Assembly: GCA_023228875.1 (NCBI GenBank)
Contig: JALOAG010000003.1
Span: forward strand, 186,001 to 250,000
Source: Bacteroidia bacterium
GTDB taxonomy: Bacteria > Bacteroidota > Bacteroidia > NS11-12g > UBA955
Direction: 5' to 3'
DNA length: 64,000 nt
This document shows, in pieces, positions 1 to 8,604 of this stretch. A program made the translations under genes and the position numbers. The notes beneath the pieces were generated by a model, which saw only the letters and a list, made by a program, of their open reading frames with translations, was not told where the DNA came from and ran no database searches. The number at the start of each line of letters is the position of its first letter. The first letter of the stretch is position 1.

Positions 1-177
1 TGTAACCGAACTGATATATAAATCATGGTTACGTGAAGCTAATTCAGGAATTACGCCACCATATTGTGAATGAATTTCTTGTGTTGCTATTATATTGGCA
101 AGTATTTTGCCACCTGAAATAATTGATGCTGATGTTTCGTCACAAGAGGTTTCTAAAGCTAATAGAGTGGGGGACAC
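1..177 (-). CDS. tsaD: tRNA threonylcarbamoyladenosine synthesis protein TsaD (N-terminal part)
   Basis: This is the first 59 codons of a gene that runs off the left edge of the window. The N-terminus reads LLALETSCDETSASII, the signature of the TsaD/Kae1/Qri7 family, which transfers the threonylcarbamoyl group to A37 of ANN-decoding tRNAs. The later phrase YGGVIPELASR is also typical of the family. I start it at a GTG, because an in-frame TAA lies three codons upstream and no ATG is available. It is divergent from tamB, with only about 20-35 bp between the two starts. The two genes being neighbours is, as far as I know, common in Bacteroidota. Confidence 0.95.
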   Translation of the reverse strand, partial: MSPTLLALETSCDETSASIISGGKILANIIATQEIHSQYGGVIPELASRNHDLYISSVT

Positions 178-191
178 GGCTGAATTTTAAT

Positions 192-199
192 TACTTTTG
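192..199 (+). promoter_or_regulatory. -7 element for tamB
   Basis: TACTTTTG matches the Bacteroidota housekeeping -7 consensus TAnnTTTG exactly. It overlaps the first in-frame TTG of the tamB reading frame, so that TTG would not be transcribed as a start. No clear -33 TTTG is visible. Confidence 0.55.
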
Positions 200-211
200 C
201 AAAGTTTGAAA

Positions 212-3200
212 GTGGGCACAAAAATAAGAAAAATACTGCGTTGGACTTTGATTGTCTTTCTGTCTTTGCTTGTGCTTTTGTTTATTTTCTTAAATACAAA
301 AACTTTTCAAAATATTGTACTGAAGAAGTTTGTAAATGGCGTGTCACAAGATTTGGGTGTTGAGCTCAGCTTTTCTGATTTTGCTTTTTCTTTACCTAAT
401 ACGATTAGTCTCAAAGATGCATTTGTGCCAGATCAGAAAGGGGATACACTGTTTTATTTAGGTGAGGTAAAAGTAGGTCTACGAAGTATTAATATATTTA
501 AGCATTATGTTGGTATTGGAAAAATTAGCATCAAAAATGGTTATATTAATTTTGGCACACATTCAGGTGAGCGATATGCAAACCATAAATTCTTCTTTGA
601 CTATCTAAGTCCTCATCGATATGACACTATTCCTTTGAATCGTCCTATTTGGACAATTTATTTTGATAAAATTCAATTTGAGAATACTCGCTTTAGGCAG
701 TTTGATGAAGATTTAGCAGGTGAGCTTGTTCCCAATGTGTTTAATTCACATGATATCAGATTTAATAAGATTAATGGCGAGTTAGAGAAATTCAAGATAG
801 TAGGAGATTCTCTGAATTTTATAGCCAAACATTTAAGTACAGAAGAAAGGTCCGGTTTGGTGGTAGAACACTTTGAAGCTGATTCAAGAATTTATGATAA
901 AGGACTTGAGTTTGATAATCTTCGTTTGCAAACACCTAACTCAAGCGTAGGAAATTCCTTGTATTTTAACTACGATGGCTTCCCTGAATTGGCTGATTTT
1001 GTTCAAAAAGTCCAAATGAAGGGCGATATTACGAATAGTTTTTTGGCAATCAAAGATTTGCTGCCTTTTGGCTCAGGCTTAAAAATATTTGAGAAATCAG
1101 AATTCAAAATAGAAGGAGATGTTACCGGCACTATTGCAAGAATGAAATGTCGTAATGTAAATATTACGAGTTTAGATAATACGACATTGAAAGGCAAGTT
1201 TGATTTTACCGGTTTACCGGACATTCAAAACACGTACTTGAATTTTACTATTGAGCAACTGCATTCTGTGCCAAAAGAACTTTTTAAAATCCTGGATATT
1301 GCTGATATGCCTCCGGATTTGAATCGTTTGGGATACATTGAATATACAGGGAGAATGAATGGATTCTACAACAACTTTGTGGCATTTGGATTGGTTGGCA
1401 CTGAATTAGGGTCTGTTAAAACCGATATTAACCTTGATTTTAGAAATGGTATTGAAGACGCACTCTATTCGGGTAAGATTACATCACAAGGATTTAATCT
1501 GGGTAAGTTTATTGCGAATCCCAATGTTGGGCAAGTTGAGTTAGCTGCTCATTTGCATAATGGCGTTGGATTGAAACCGGATAAGTTTTCATTTGATATT
1601 CATGGAGATATTGCAAAAATCCAAATATATGGTTATCCCTATAAAGCAATTAAGGTTGAAGGGAATTTTACGCAGTCTTTGTTTAAAGGGAAAGCTATCG
1701 TAAAGGATCCTAATTTGAAACTTGACTTCGATGGTATTATTGATATGAAAGCCCACGAAGAGATGTCTGATTTTACAATGCAGATTTATGACATGAATCT
1801 CAAGGCGCTTGGGCTGGACACGATAGAGTCAGGCTTCAAGGGCAATATGTTGCTTAGTACAAAGGGATTTGATATTGATAAAATTACAGGTATGCTCCAT
1901 ACCAAAGGGATTGAAGTCTATAGAGGTGATAAACGTTTTGCCATTCATGATTTTAATGTAATTGCGGATTTTGATGGCGAGAAGCGGAATGTATCATTAG
2001 TAAGTGATTTGGCTGATATTGAACTCAAAGGACAATATAATTTTAAAATTTTGCCTGATGCATTTCAAAATTTTATATCCAACCTGTTGCCTGGTATTGT
2101 GAGTCCGGCTAAACGGAAAACACCCGCTGAAAGAATTGATTTCTCAATTTCTTTGAAAGAAATGAATAAGGTTGCCACACTTTTTGATATTGGGTTAGAA
2201 GTTGGCAGAGGTAAAATACAAGGTGCTTTTAATTCGCAAAAGAAGATTTTTGGGTTAAGAACTTCACTTGACAGGCTTGTTGTGGGAGGAGTGAATTTTG
2301 GAAATATCAATCTTAGGGCAAGGAAAGGTGAGGAGAAAGATATGACGCTTAAAGTGTCGTCAAGCATTTTCTTTGATGGAGTCAAATACAAAGCGGATAG
2401 TGTAATAGTGGATGCTGTTGTGGTTGAAAACCTGATTTCCTACCAATTATTTGCAAAAGATATTGCCGATGCTATTACCTTGCAGAACAAAGGCCGATTT
2501 TCTTTCCACTCTTTGCATAAAGCAATCTTGTCAATAGAAGATGTTGTGTTGGATTTGCAAGGCAAAACTTGGAATCTTAAAGATACTTCCGGTATTATGT
2601 TAGGTTCAGAGTTTTTATTGTACCCAATCGAACTTTATAATGGCGAAGAGAGTGTAAAAGCAGAATATGTTGGTTCTGTTGGAAGTAGAAAAACTACTTT
2701 GAGTTTGCATAAGTTTCAGATTGAGAATATCAATGGGTTTATCCCTGATAATTATCCGAATTTCTTTGGTGAAGGCAATGGCAATATTGACTTTAGACCC
2801 AAGGAGAATGGAATGTTAGAAATTGTGTCTGATATCAGTATCCAAAATTTTGCACTGAATTCAGATACTGTAGGCACCATTGCACTTAAAACAACAAGGG
2901 TTAATGCCTACCAAAATGAAATAAATTGTGAAATCAAAAGTGGTATTTTTAATGGTGTTAGCCTAATCGGGACGATTGGTAATGCTAAAAAGTTTGATGA
3001 ACTGAACTTGATGTTAGGAATGCCACAATCCAATGTGTCTATTTTTGGTCAATTTCTTAAAGGAATTTCAGGGTTAAAAGGTCAAGTAGGAGGTAGTGTA
3101 CTCATAACAGGTGTGCCTTCAAATCCTATTCTGAATGGAAATCTTTATGCAAAGGATGTGAGTTTTGTTATAGATTACTTAAAAGTCCCATTTGTTATTA

Positions 3201-4780
3201 ATTCCAAAGTAATCGTAGAGCAAAACAAAATCACCCTTGATCAGGGCTCTACAATCAAGGATGATAAAGGGAAAGTTGGCAATATTACCGGAGTTCTAAA
3301 TCACTCCAATTTTCACAAATGGAATTACAACGTGAAGATAGATAATCTAAAGGACTTTCATGTATTAGGAACCTCGCGCAAAGACAATGACTTGTATTAC
3401 GGAAATGCCTATGCAGATGGAAACGCTGTAATTTTTGGAACTTTTGAAAAGTTTAATATTTCAATGAAGGCAAAATCAAGACCCGGTTCGTTAATTATTA
3501 TGCCTATTGGAAGCACAGAGGCTGCAGGTCCTGTATCTTATATCTCTTTTAAATCCCATACTCAAGATACTGCGGTCAAAAAACAGTTAGATGTAGGATT
3601 CTTGAATACCATGTTAATCGAAATGGAAATTACACCGGACATGGAACTCCAGCTTGTGTTGGACGAACAAACCGGTGAGACAATCAAAGGTGCAGGAAGC
3701 GGGCGTATCACTATGGAACTTGGAGAAGATGATGTGTTCACAATGCGTGGAGGAATTGTAGTTGACAGAGGGGATTACAATTTTGTTGCTTTTAATAACA
3801 TGGTGAACAAACGTTTTTTTATTGAGAAAGGAGGGACTATTAAGTGGGATGGAGATCCTCTGCAAGCCACCATCAACCTCGTTACCTACAATATTCAAAA
3901 AGTTTCGCCCAATCCATTACTGGGCAGATCGTCAGGAAGCAGTGGCTCCAGCCAATCACTCACTATGGTTCAAGCTCGAAGTGAGATTAAGATTAAAGGC
4001 AATTTATTTTCTCCCGATATTACTTTTGAATTGCAAATACCTGATTTGGCAGACCAAGGAATGAGTGAACTATCCAGTGTGCTCCAAAGGATTCAAGGAG
4101 ATTATGACGAGGTAAGTCGTCAAGTATTCAGTTTATTGGTATTTGGTAGCTTTATGACACCTACTTTTGTTTCAACCGATATAGGGAATTTGGCGCTTAA
4201 CCCACGTTCAATGGTGAACAATGGTATTGCAGACTTAATTTCAAGCCAGATTGATGCTTGGTTGTCGCAGATTGACGATAGGTGGTTGGTAGATTTTAGT
4301 ATGACGAATGTTACACCGGACCAACGAGCGGATATGATTTTTAAGTTAGGGAGGAAGTTCGCCAATAATCGCTTTGTAATTGATGTTACTTACGGTACCA
4401 CACAGTTTGGGTATGCAAACAACAGTTTTAACATGGAATATTTGGCTGCAAAAGATGGCAGAGTCAGGTTGAAAGTGTTTTCAAAAAATCAATCCATCTA
4501 TAGTGATGCGAATATTGCTGCAGCACCGGTTAATACCTTTGGTTTTGGGGTGTATTATAGAAAGGAGTTTAATAGCCTGAGAAAGTGGCAAAGAGTGGAC
4601 ACTTTGCCCGTTTCCCGTCCGGATACTGTTGCACCCAAAGATTCGTTCAAAGGTTCTTTCATGGATTATAAAAATAATACAAACAAAGCCAGTCTATCAT
4701 TGGGAATTGAGATGTCTCTTGTGAAGCTGAATTTCCTTACGATATGTTTTGTGAAAGAGGAGGAACTTTTCATGTCATGA
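212..4780 (+). CDS. tamB: TamB-family translocation/assembly module protein
   Basis: A protein of about 1520 residues. A positively charged N-terminus and one membrane helix (FLSLLVLLFIFLNT) anchor it in the inner membrane, followed by a very long beta-rich AsmA/TamB region. The last ~400 residues resemble the TamB C-terminal domain (DUF490), with low-complexity SSGSSGSS around residue 1250. TamB spans the periplasm and is implicated in outer-membrane protein assembly and phospholipid transport. The frame opens at TTG 197, but that codon lies in the -7 element. I prefer GTG 212, with TTG 206 also possible. The last ~40 residues after YYRKEFNSLRKW look unlike the usual end of this family; a late frameshift cannot be excluded. 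Confidence 0.88.
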   Translation: MGTKIRKILRWTLIVFLSLLVLLFIFLNTKTFQNIVLKKFVNGVSQDLGVELSFSDFAFSLPNTISLKDAFVPDQKGDTLFYLGEVKVGLRSINIFKHYVGIGKISIKNGYINFGTHSGERYANHKFFFDYLSPHRYDTIPLNRPIWTIYFDKIQFENTRFRQFDEDLAGELVPNVFNSHDIRFNKINGELEKFKIVGDSLNFIAKHLSTEERSGLVVEHFEADSRIYDKGLEFDNLRLQTPNSSVGNSLYFNYDGFPELADFVQKVQMKGDITNSFLAIKDLLPFGSGLKIFEKSEFKIEGDVTGTIARMKCRNVNITSLDNTTLKGKFDFTGLPDIQNTYLNFTIEQLHSVPKELFKILDIADMPPDLNRLGYIEYTGRMNGFYNNFVAFGLVGTELGSVKTDINLDFRNGIEDALYSGKITSQGFNLGKFIANPNVGQVELAAHLHNGVGLKPDKFSFDIHGDIAKIQIYGYPYKAIKVEGNFTQSLFKGKAIVKDPNLKLDFDGIIDMKAHEEMSDFTMQIYDMNLKALGLDTIESGFKGNMLLSTKGFDIDKITGMLHTKGIEVYRGDKRFAIHDFNVIADFDGEKRNVSLVSDLADIELKGQYNFKILPDAFQNFISNLLPGIVSPAKRKTPAERIDFSISLKEMNKVATLFDIGLEVGRGKIQGAFNSQKKIFGLRTSLDRLVVGGVNFGNINLRARKGEEKDMTLKVSSSIFFDGVKYKADSVIVDAVVVENLISYQLFAKDIADAITLQNKGRFSFHSLHKAILSIEDVVLDLQGKTWNLKDTSGIMLGSEFLLYPIELYNGEESVKAEYVGSVGSRKTTLSLHKFQIENINGFIPDNYPNFFGEGNGNIDFRPKENGMLEIVSDISIQNFALNSDTVGTIALKTTRVNAYQNEINCEIKSGIFNGVSLIGTIGNAKKFDELNLMLGMPQSNVSIFGQFLKGISGLKGQVGGSVLITGVPSNPILNGNLYAKDVSFVIDYLKVPFVINSKVIVEQNKITLDQGSTIKDDKGKVGNITGVLNHSNFHKWNYNVKIDNLKDFHVLGTSRKDNDLYYGNAYADGNAVIFGTFEKFNISMKAKSRPGSLIIMPIGSTEAAGPVSYISFKSHTQDTAVKKQLDVGFLNTMLIEMEITPDMELQLVLDEQTGETIKGAGSGRITMELGEDDVFTMRGGIVVDRGDYNFVAFNNMVNKRFFIEKGGTIKWDGDPLQATINLVTYNIQKVSPNPLLGRSSGSSGSSQSLTMVQARSEIKIKGNLFSPDITFELQIPDLADQGMSELSSVLQRIQGDYDEVSRQVFSLLVFGSFMTPTFVSTDIGNLALNPRSMVNNGIADLISSQIDAWLSQIDDRWLVDFSMTNVTPDQRADMIFKLGRKFANNRFVIDVTYGTTQFGYANNSFNMEYLAAKDGRVRLKVFSKNQSIYSDANIAAAPVNTFGFGVYYRKEFNSLRKWQRVDTLPVSRPDTVAPKDSFKGSFMDYKNNTNKASLSLGIEMSLVKLNFLTICFVKEEELFMS
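219..226 (-). promoter_or_regulatory. candidate -7 element for tsaD
   Basis: On the minus strand the bases read TATTTTTG, an exact TAnnTTTG match, 42 bp upstream of the tsaD GTG and inside the 5' end of tamB. With the tamB element at 192-199, the two promoters face each other. Confidence 0.4.
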
Positions 4781-4843
4781 GGAGCATTTAGAAAATCAGT
4801 GTTTGTTTTCATTGTTTTATAGGCTGAAATTCCTTTTTATTCT

Positions 4844-4851
4844 TACTTTTG
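4844..4851 (+). promoter_or_regulatory. -7 element for the FNR-like regulator
   Basis: TACTTTTG is an exact TAnnTTTG match, 24 bp before the ATG at 4876. It covers the upstream TTG at 4849, which argues that the ATG is the true start. Confidence 0.6.
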
Positions 4852-4875
4852 TGTTGCAAGATTGAAGCGCCATTT

Positions 4876-5619
4876 ATGGAAATTGATTTTTCTAGATATG
4901 ATTGTATCCACTGTAAATCAAGAGATTGTTCAATCTTGAAAAACTGTAATTATGAAACCTTGCAAACTCTCAGCACATTTAAAATTTGCGGTGTGTTAAA
5001 AGAAGGTGAAGCACTCTTTGTCAAGGGAGATGAGATTAAAGGTGTATATTTTATCAAAGAAGGATTTATTAAAATTGAATCAATGAGCAGGGGGAACAGA
5101 CCTCTGATTCTTAGGGTCGTAGGTAAAGGTTCCATTCTTGGAAGTCGTATCAACCTCAACGAAAAACATAAACATCACACATTTTCTGCAGTAGCCGGTT
5201 CGGAAGTCGCTTATTGCTATGTGCCTAACATTGTCTTTAAAAACATCGTAGCCCGATCATCTGTGCTAAGACAAGAAATTTTAGACAAGTCTATAGAAGA
5301 ATTACAATTTGCAGAAATGAAAGCCGTTAATTTGGCTATTAAAAATGTGAGAGAAAATCTGGCTGAAGCCTTGTTAATGTTGGCTGAAGTCTATCAATAT
5401 GAGGGAGAGTATCAAAGTTTTAAAATTAATTTTCAGCGACAAGATATTGCTGATATGATAGGCACCACCAAGGAGCAAGTTTCTAAAATTTTAAAAGATT
5501 TTGAAAAAGAAGGCTTAATTAAATGTAAAGCCAAGAAATTTCAATATTTGAATGTCAAAGGTCTGTTAGCTCTTTCTACCGGTACAAATTATGATGAAAT
5601 AGCCAATAGCGCTGTGTAA
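4876..5619 (+). CDS. Crp/Fnr-family regulator with FNR-type cysteines
   Basis: 247 residues from ATG 4876. A cyclic-nucleotide-binding-like beta roll (about 35-120) is followed by a long dimer helix and a winged helix-turn-helix (about 190-235, QDIADMIGTTKEQVSKILKDF). The N-terminus has Cys10, Cys13, Cys18 and Cys24 in the form CIHCKSRDCSILKNC. This resembles the Cys20-Cys23-Cys29 cluster of E. coli FNR, and Cys114 (AYCYVP) sits where FNR has its fourth ligand, Cys122. The recognition helix has E-x-V-S-K where FNR has E-x-x-S-R. I infer an oxygen- or NO-labile [4Fe-4S] sensor. It directly precedes the terminal-oxidase-like cluster, its likely target. It could also be one of the Bacteroidota Crp proteins with no cluster. 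Confidence 0.85.
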   Translation: MEIDFSRYDCIHCKSRDCSILKNCNYETLQTLSTFKICGVLKEGEALFVKGDEIKGVYFIKEGFIKIESMSRGNRPLILRVVGKGSILGSRINLNEKHKHHTFSAVAGSEVAYCYVPNIVFKNIVARSSVLRQEILDKSIEELQFAEMKAVNLAIKNVRENLAEALLMLAEVYQYEGEYQSFKINFQRQDIADMIGTTKEQVSKILKDFEKEGLIKCKAKKFQYLNVKGLLALSTGTNYDEIANSAV

Positions 5620-5655
5620 CCCCCTTTCCCCTTTCTTATTTTCTTCATTTGAGAT

Positions 5656-5683
5656 TCAAAAAATACGTTTTCGTATTTTTTGA
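5656..5683. promoter_or_regulatory. 28-bp perfect inverted repeat after the regulator gene
   Basis: Arms of 12 bp (TCAAAAAATACG and its complement) flank TTTT. It lies 36 bp after the regulator stop and about 45 bp upstream of the next -7 element. It could be the intrinsic terminator of the regulator gene. Alternatively, its core ATACG-N4-CGTAT (5663-5676) has the 5-4-5 geometry of an FNR/Crp operator (FNR box TTGAT-N4-ATCAA), centred near -70 relative to the promoter at 5728. The sequence alone does not decide. Confidence 0.6.
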
Positions 5684-5727
5684 TACATTTTTATGCCGTT
5701 TTATGCTCTGTTCATCCGTTGCGAAAA

Positions 5728-5735
5728 TAGCTTTG
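5728..5735 (+). promoter_or_regulatory. -7 element for the respiratory cluster
   Basis: TAGCTTTG is an exact TAnnTTTG match, 41 bp before the ATG at 5777. Confidence 0.5.
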
Positions 5736-5776
5736 CCGATGAGTTCTCAATATTTACTTATAAAATATCAATCAAC

Positions 5777-5965
5777 ATGGAACAAGAACAACAACAGCAA
5801 GAACAAAAGAAAGTTCCCTTTTACAGAATGATAATGGATGATTTTATGCTATTATTATTCTTAGGGGTTACTATTTACGCCATTTTCTACCTTTTATGGG
5901 GAGTTATGGAATTATCAAATCTTCCGTCAATTCCGGATGAAATCAAACAGAATCTTATTAAATAA
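5777..5965 (+). CDS. small membrane protein of the respiratory cluster
   Basis: 62 residues. A Gln/Glu-rich start (MEQEQQQQEQKK) is followed by one membrane helix (DFMLLLFLGVTIYAIFYLLWG) and a short polar tail. I take the ATG at 5777, because the longer frame from 5693 would run through the -7 element. It lies 21 bp upstream of the subunit II gene and is surely co-transcribed. Single-helix accessory subunits are common in heme-copper enzymes (for example subunit IIa of the Thermus ba3 oxidase), so an accessory-subunit role is a reasonable inference. I do not recognise the sequence itself. Confidence 0.7.
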   Translation: MEQEQQQQEQKKVPFYRMIMDDFMLLLFLGVTIYAIFYLLWGVMELSNLPSIPDEIKQNLIK

Positions 5966-5986
5966 TCATCTAAAAAAATTTAAACT

Positions 5987-6907
5987 ATGAGTCTATTAAG
6001 TCCAAAAGAAGGTTGGTACGACACGAAGGTCTCTAAAGATGAAAAAATGTGGATGGTAATCGCGCTTATCCTCTGCATTGCAATGTTTGTATGGATGATT
6101 TTGTGGCACGTGTATGGCAAACAAAATCCTTCAAGCATTACTTATCGTACTACAACAACTGAATTTGCAAGGCTGAGCGAAGCCTATATTAAACGCAATA
6201 TGGTGGGCATGGATAACGGTGTGCCGGTTGTTCGCCCTGAGCCAAACAGTGATGTTTTCCTATTGGCAGAAATGTGGAGATTTAGTCCTGCCATGATTTT
6301 AATTAAAGATCAATCTTATAATTTTCATATCGCTTCCAAAGACTTGGTGCATGGTTTTTCGTTGCAACCGGTTAATATGAACTTTCAGATTTATCCGGGC
6401 TATGACTATGTATTAAAATTTACTCCAACAGAAACAGGAGAGTTTAAGATTGTGTGTAATGAGTTTTGCGGCATCGGACACCATACAATGATTGGGAAAA
6501 TTATTGTAATCGAAAAAGAGGAAGAACTTGCACAGTTTGGCTATGATAAGTTTTTGAAAACTCCGGCTCCAATCATTGAGGTGAGTGAAGATAAACCTTT
6601 GTCTGAAGAACAGATGATTACCTTAGGCGAACAATTATACAATCTTAAAGGTTGTGTAGGTTGTCACAGCACGGACGGCTCTGTTTTATTAGCTCCTTCT
6701 TGGAAGGGATTGTATGGTAAATCTGAAGATATTAAGGAAAATGGCAAGAAATCGACTGTGGTTGTTGATGATGCTTACATCAGCGAATCAATCAGAGAAC
6801 CTCAAAAGAAAATTACAATCGGTTTTGAAAACACGATGATGCCTCCTACTCAAATGACTGATATGGAGATACAGCAGATAACAGCTTTTATTAAATCAAT
6901 TAAATAA
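5987..6907 (+). CDS. heme-copper oxidase subunit II, CuA domain fused to cytochrome c
   Basis: 306 residues. One N-terminal membrane helix (about 21-43) is followed by a CuA cupredoxin domain. The binuclear copper ligands are all visible: His122, Cys157, the Glu159 carbonyl position, Cys161, His165 and Met168 (CNEFCGIGHHTM). A C-terminal class I cytochrome c domain has the heme site CVGCH at 223-227 and a candidate axial Met at 284 or 285 (MMPP). It accepts electrons from a periplasmic donor, passes them through heme c and CuA, and delivers them to subunit I. A single helix instead of two is typical of the B-type (ba3-like) subunit II. It ends 22 bp before subunit I. Confidence 0.92.
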   Translation: MSLLSPKEGWYDTKVSKDEKMWMVIALILCIAMFVWMILWHVYGKQNPSSITYRTTTTEFARLSEAYIKRNMVGMDNGVPVVRPEPNSDVFLLAEMWRFSPAMILIKDQSYNFHIASKDLVHGFSLQPVNMNFQIYPGYDYVLKFTPTETGEFKIVCNEFCGIGHHTMIGKIIVIEKEEELAQFGYDKFLKTPAPIIEVSEDKPLSEEQMITLGEQLYNLKGCVGCHSTDGSVLLAPSWKGLYGKSEDIKENGKKSTVVVDDAYISESIREPQKKITIGFENTMMPPTQMTDMEIQQITAFIKSIK

Positions 6908-6929
6908 CCCCTCTTAAAAATTAAAAATT

Positions 6930-8597
6930 ATGTTTAGAACATGTGATATAACCGGATTTAAAGTTGACCTAAGGTCAGAAAAACTTATCCGATACAATGC
7001 GGTTTTTGCTGTCATTTCATTGTTGATGGCGGTTGTTGCCGCGCTTTTATTAGTATTTACAAGATATCAACCCATTCACTTATTGGGTGCGGAGTGGTAT
7101 TATCGTTTGGTAACATTCCATGGTTTGAATGCGCTCATATTTTGGATTATATTTTTTGAAATTGCCGGCTTGTACTTTGGCTCGACAGTCATTTTAAACA
7201 CCCGATTCTGTTCCCCAAAAACAGGGTGGTGGGCATTTGCACTTATGGTAGCCGGATTAGTGATGTCAAATGTGATCATCCTGATGGGTAAAGCAGATGT
7301 CATGTTGACTTCATATACTCCTCTTAAAGCACATCCGCTCTATTATCTCGGAATTATTTTATTTGCTGTGGGTGCTTTGATTGGTGTCATATTGTTTTTT
7401 GGTAATCTAATGATTGCAAGACGTGAGAAGACCTATGGCGAAACAATGCCGTTAGTGGCTTATGGACTTATGACAGCCGCAATTATTGCAGTTATTACAT
7501 TGGCTTCAGGTGCGCTAATCTATATTCCTACTTTCTTGTGGTCTTTAGGTTTGATTGAAAATGTTGACCCTGCAATGTATAAATTGATTTGGTGGGGCTT
7601 AGGCCATTCTTCACAACAAATTAACGTGGCTGCAATGGTGTCCATTTGGTATATGACTTCCTTCTTAACGGTGGGGGGGACATCTATTAATGAAAAGGTG
7701 TCGCGTTCTGCTTTTGTACTTTACATTTTATTTATCTGTTTGGCATCTGCTCACCATTTGTTGACTGACCCCGGAGTAAGTAGTGCGTGGAAGGTATGGA
7801 ATACCAGTTATGCAATGTACCTTGCTGTGCTTGCTTCCATGATTCACGCTTTTGCTGTTCCTTCTTCTTTTGAGGTGGCTCAACGCAAATGGGGATTCAA
7901 TAAAGGTTTGTTCCAATGGTTAGCAAAAGCCCCTTGGGGAAATCCTGCCTTTTCTGCAGTTATTTTAGCAATTATTGGTTTTGGTTTTATTGGCGGAACT
8001 ACAGGTGTTATTTTTGGAATGGAGCAAACCAACATTATTGTACATAATACTATTGCAATTCCCGGACACTTTAAAGGCACTGTGGTAATTGGTACTACAT
8101 TGACTTTTATGGGTATTACTTACTATTTAATTCCTCTCATTTTTAGAAGGAAGATTGTTGGTTTTAAACTTGCCCAATGGCAACCTTGGTTGTTCTTTAT
8201 TGGCATTGCGATGCTTTCTATTGGTATGATTGTTCTTGGACAACTTGGAGTGCCAAGAAGACATTGGGACAATACATTCTCAGGCGGTCCTTTTACACAC
8301 AATTTTAACCCTGCCGTTGACTTTTTCTGGGTGATTACAATGTTGGGTGGTGTACTTGCATTCCTTGCTACTCTGATTTGGATTTTGATTGTTGTATTTT
8401 CTGTATTCTGGGGTCCCAAAGTGAATGGTCCACAAGATATGCAGCTTACAATTTCACCGCTTCCTCCAGAAGGCAAACCGCATAAGGGCTTTGAAGCTCC
8501 AGGTACCCTTGTGCTGACTTTCTTATTCTTGTTAGTCTTTCTTGCACTCTTCTTCCTGAATTGGAAATGGCTGGCTGCAACATGGAACGTTAATTAA
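6930..8597 (+). CDS. heme-copper oxidase superfamily subunit I, non-canonical B-family type
   Basis: 555 residues with about 13 membrane helices. The match to the Thermus ba3 pattern is clear. His64 (TFHGLNALIF) is a low-spin heme ligand, His226 (WWGLGH) and His275-His276 (SAHHLLTDPG) are the CuB ligands, and His380 (VHNTIAIPGHF) is the high-spin heme ligand. Two key positions differ. Residue 230 (His226+4), the cross-linked Tyr in A- and B-type oxidases, is Gln (GHSSQQ). Residue 382, the second low-spin heme ligand in the HxH pair, is Lys (GHFKG). Tyr241 fits the Thermus Tyr248 position. The missing Tyr suggests a NO reductase-like or otherwise unusual enzyme rather than a standard oxygen-reducing proton pump. 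The ordinary annotation would be cytochrome c oxidase subunit I. Confidence 0.88.
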   Translation: MFRTCDITGFKVDLRSEKLIRYNAVFAVISLLMAVVAALLLVFTRYQPIHLLGAEWYYRLVTFHGLNALIFWIIFFEIAGLYFGSTVILNTRFCSPKTGWWAFALMVAGLVMSNVIILMGKADVMLTSYTPLKAHPLYYLGIILFAVGALIGVILFFGNLMIARREKTYGETMPLVAYGLMTAAIIAVITLASGALIYIPTFLWSLGLIENVDPAMYKLIWWGLGHSSQQINVAAMVSIWYMTSFLTVGGTSINEKVSRSAFVLYILFICLASAHHLLTDPGVSSAWKVWNTSYAMYLAVLASMIHAFAVPSSFEVAQRKWGFNKGLFQWLAKAPWGNPAFSAVILAIIGFGFIGGTTGVIFGMEQTNIIVHNTIAIPGHFKGTVVIGTTLTFMGITYYLIPLIFRRKIVGFKLAQWQPWLFFIGIAMLSIGMIVLGQLGVPRRHWDNTFSGGPFTHNFNPAVDFFWVITMLGGVLAFLATLIWILIVVFSVFWGPKVNGPQDMQLTISPLPPEGKPHKGFEAPGTLVLTFLFLLVFLALFFLNWKWLAATWNVN

Positions 8598-8604
8598 TAA
8601 CTTG

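Noticed and set aside
5693..5776. N-terminal extension of the 62-residue membrane protein from ATG 5693
   Set aside because: It would run through the exact -7 element at 5728-5735 and adds residues that do not look like a signal or a domain.
6930..8597. Plain cytochrome c oxidase subunit I annotation
   Set aside because: The CuB and heme motifs place it in the superfamily, but Gln230 and Lys382 depart from known oxygen-reducing enzymes, so the specific name is not supported.
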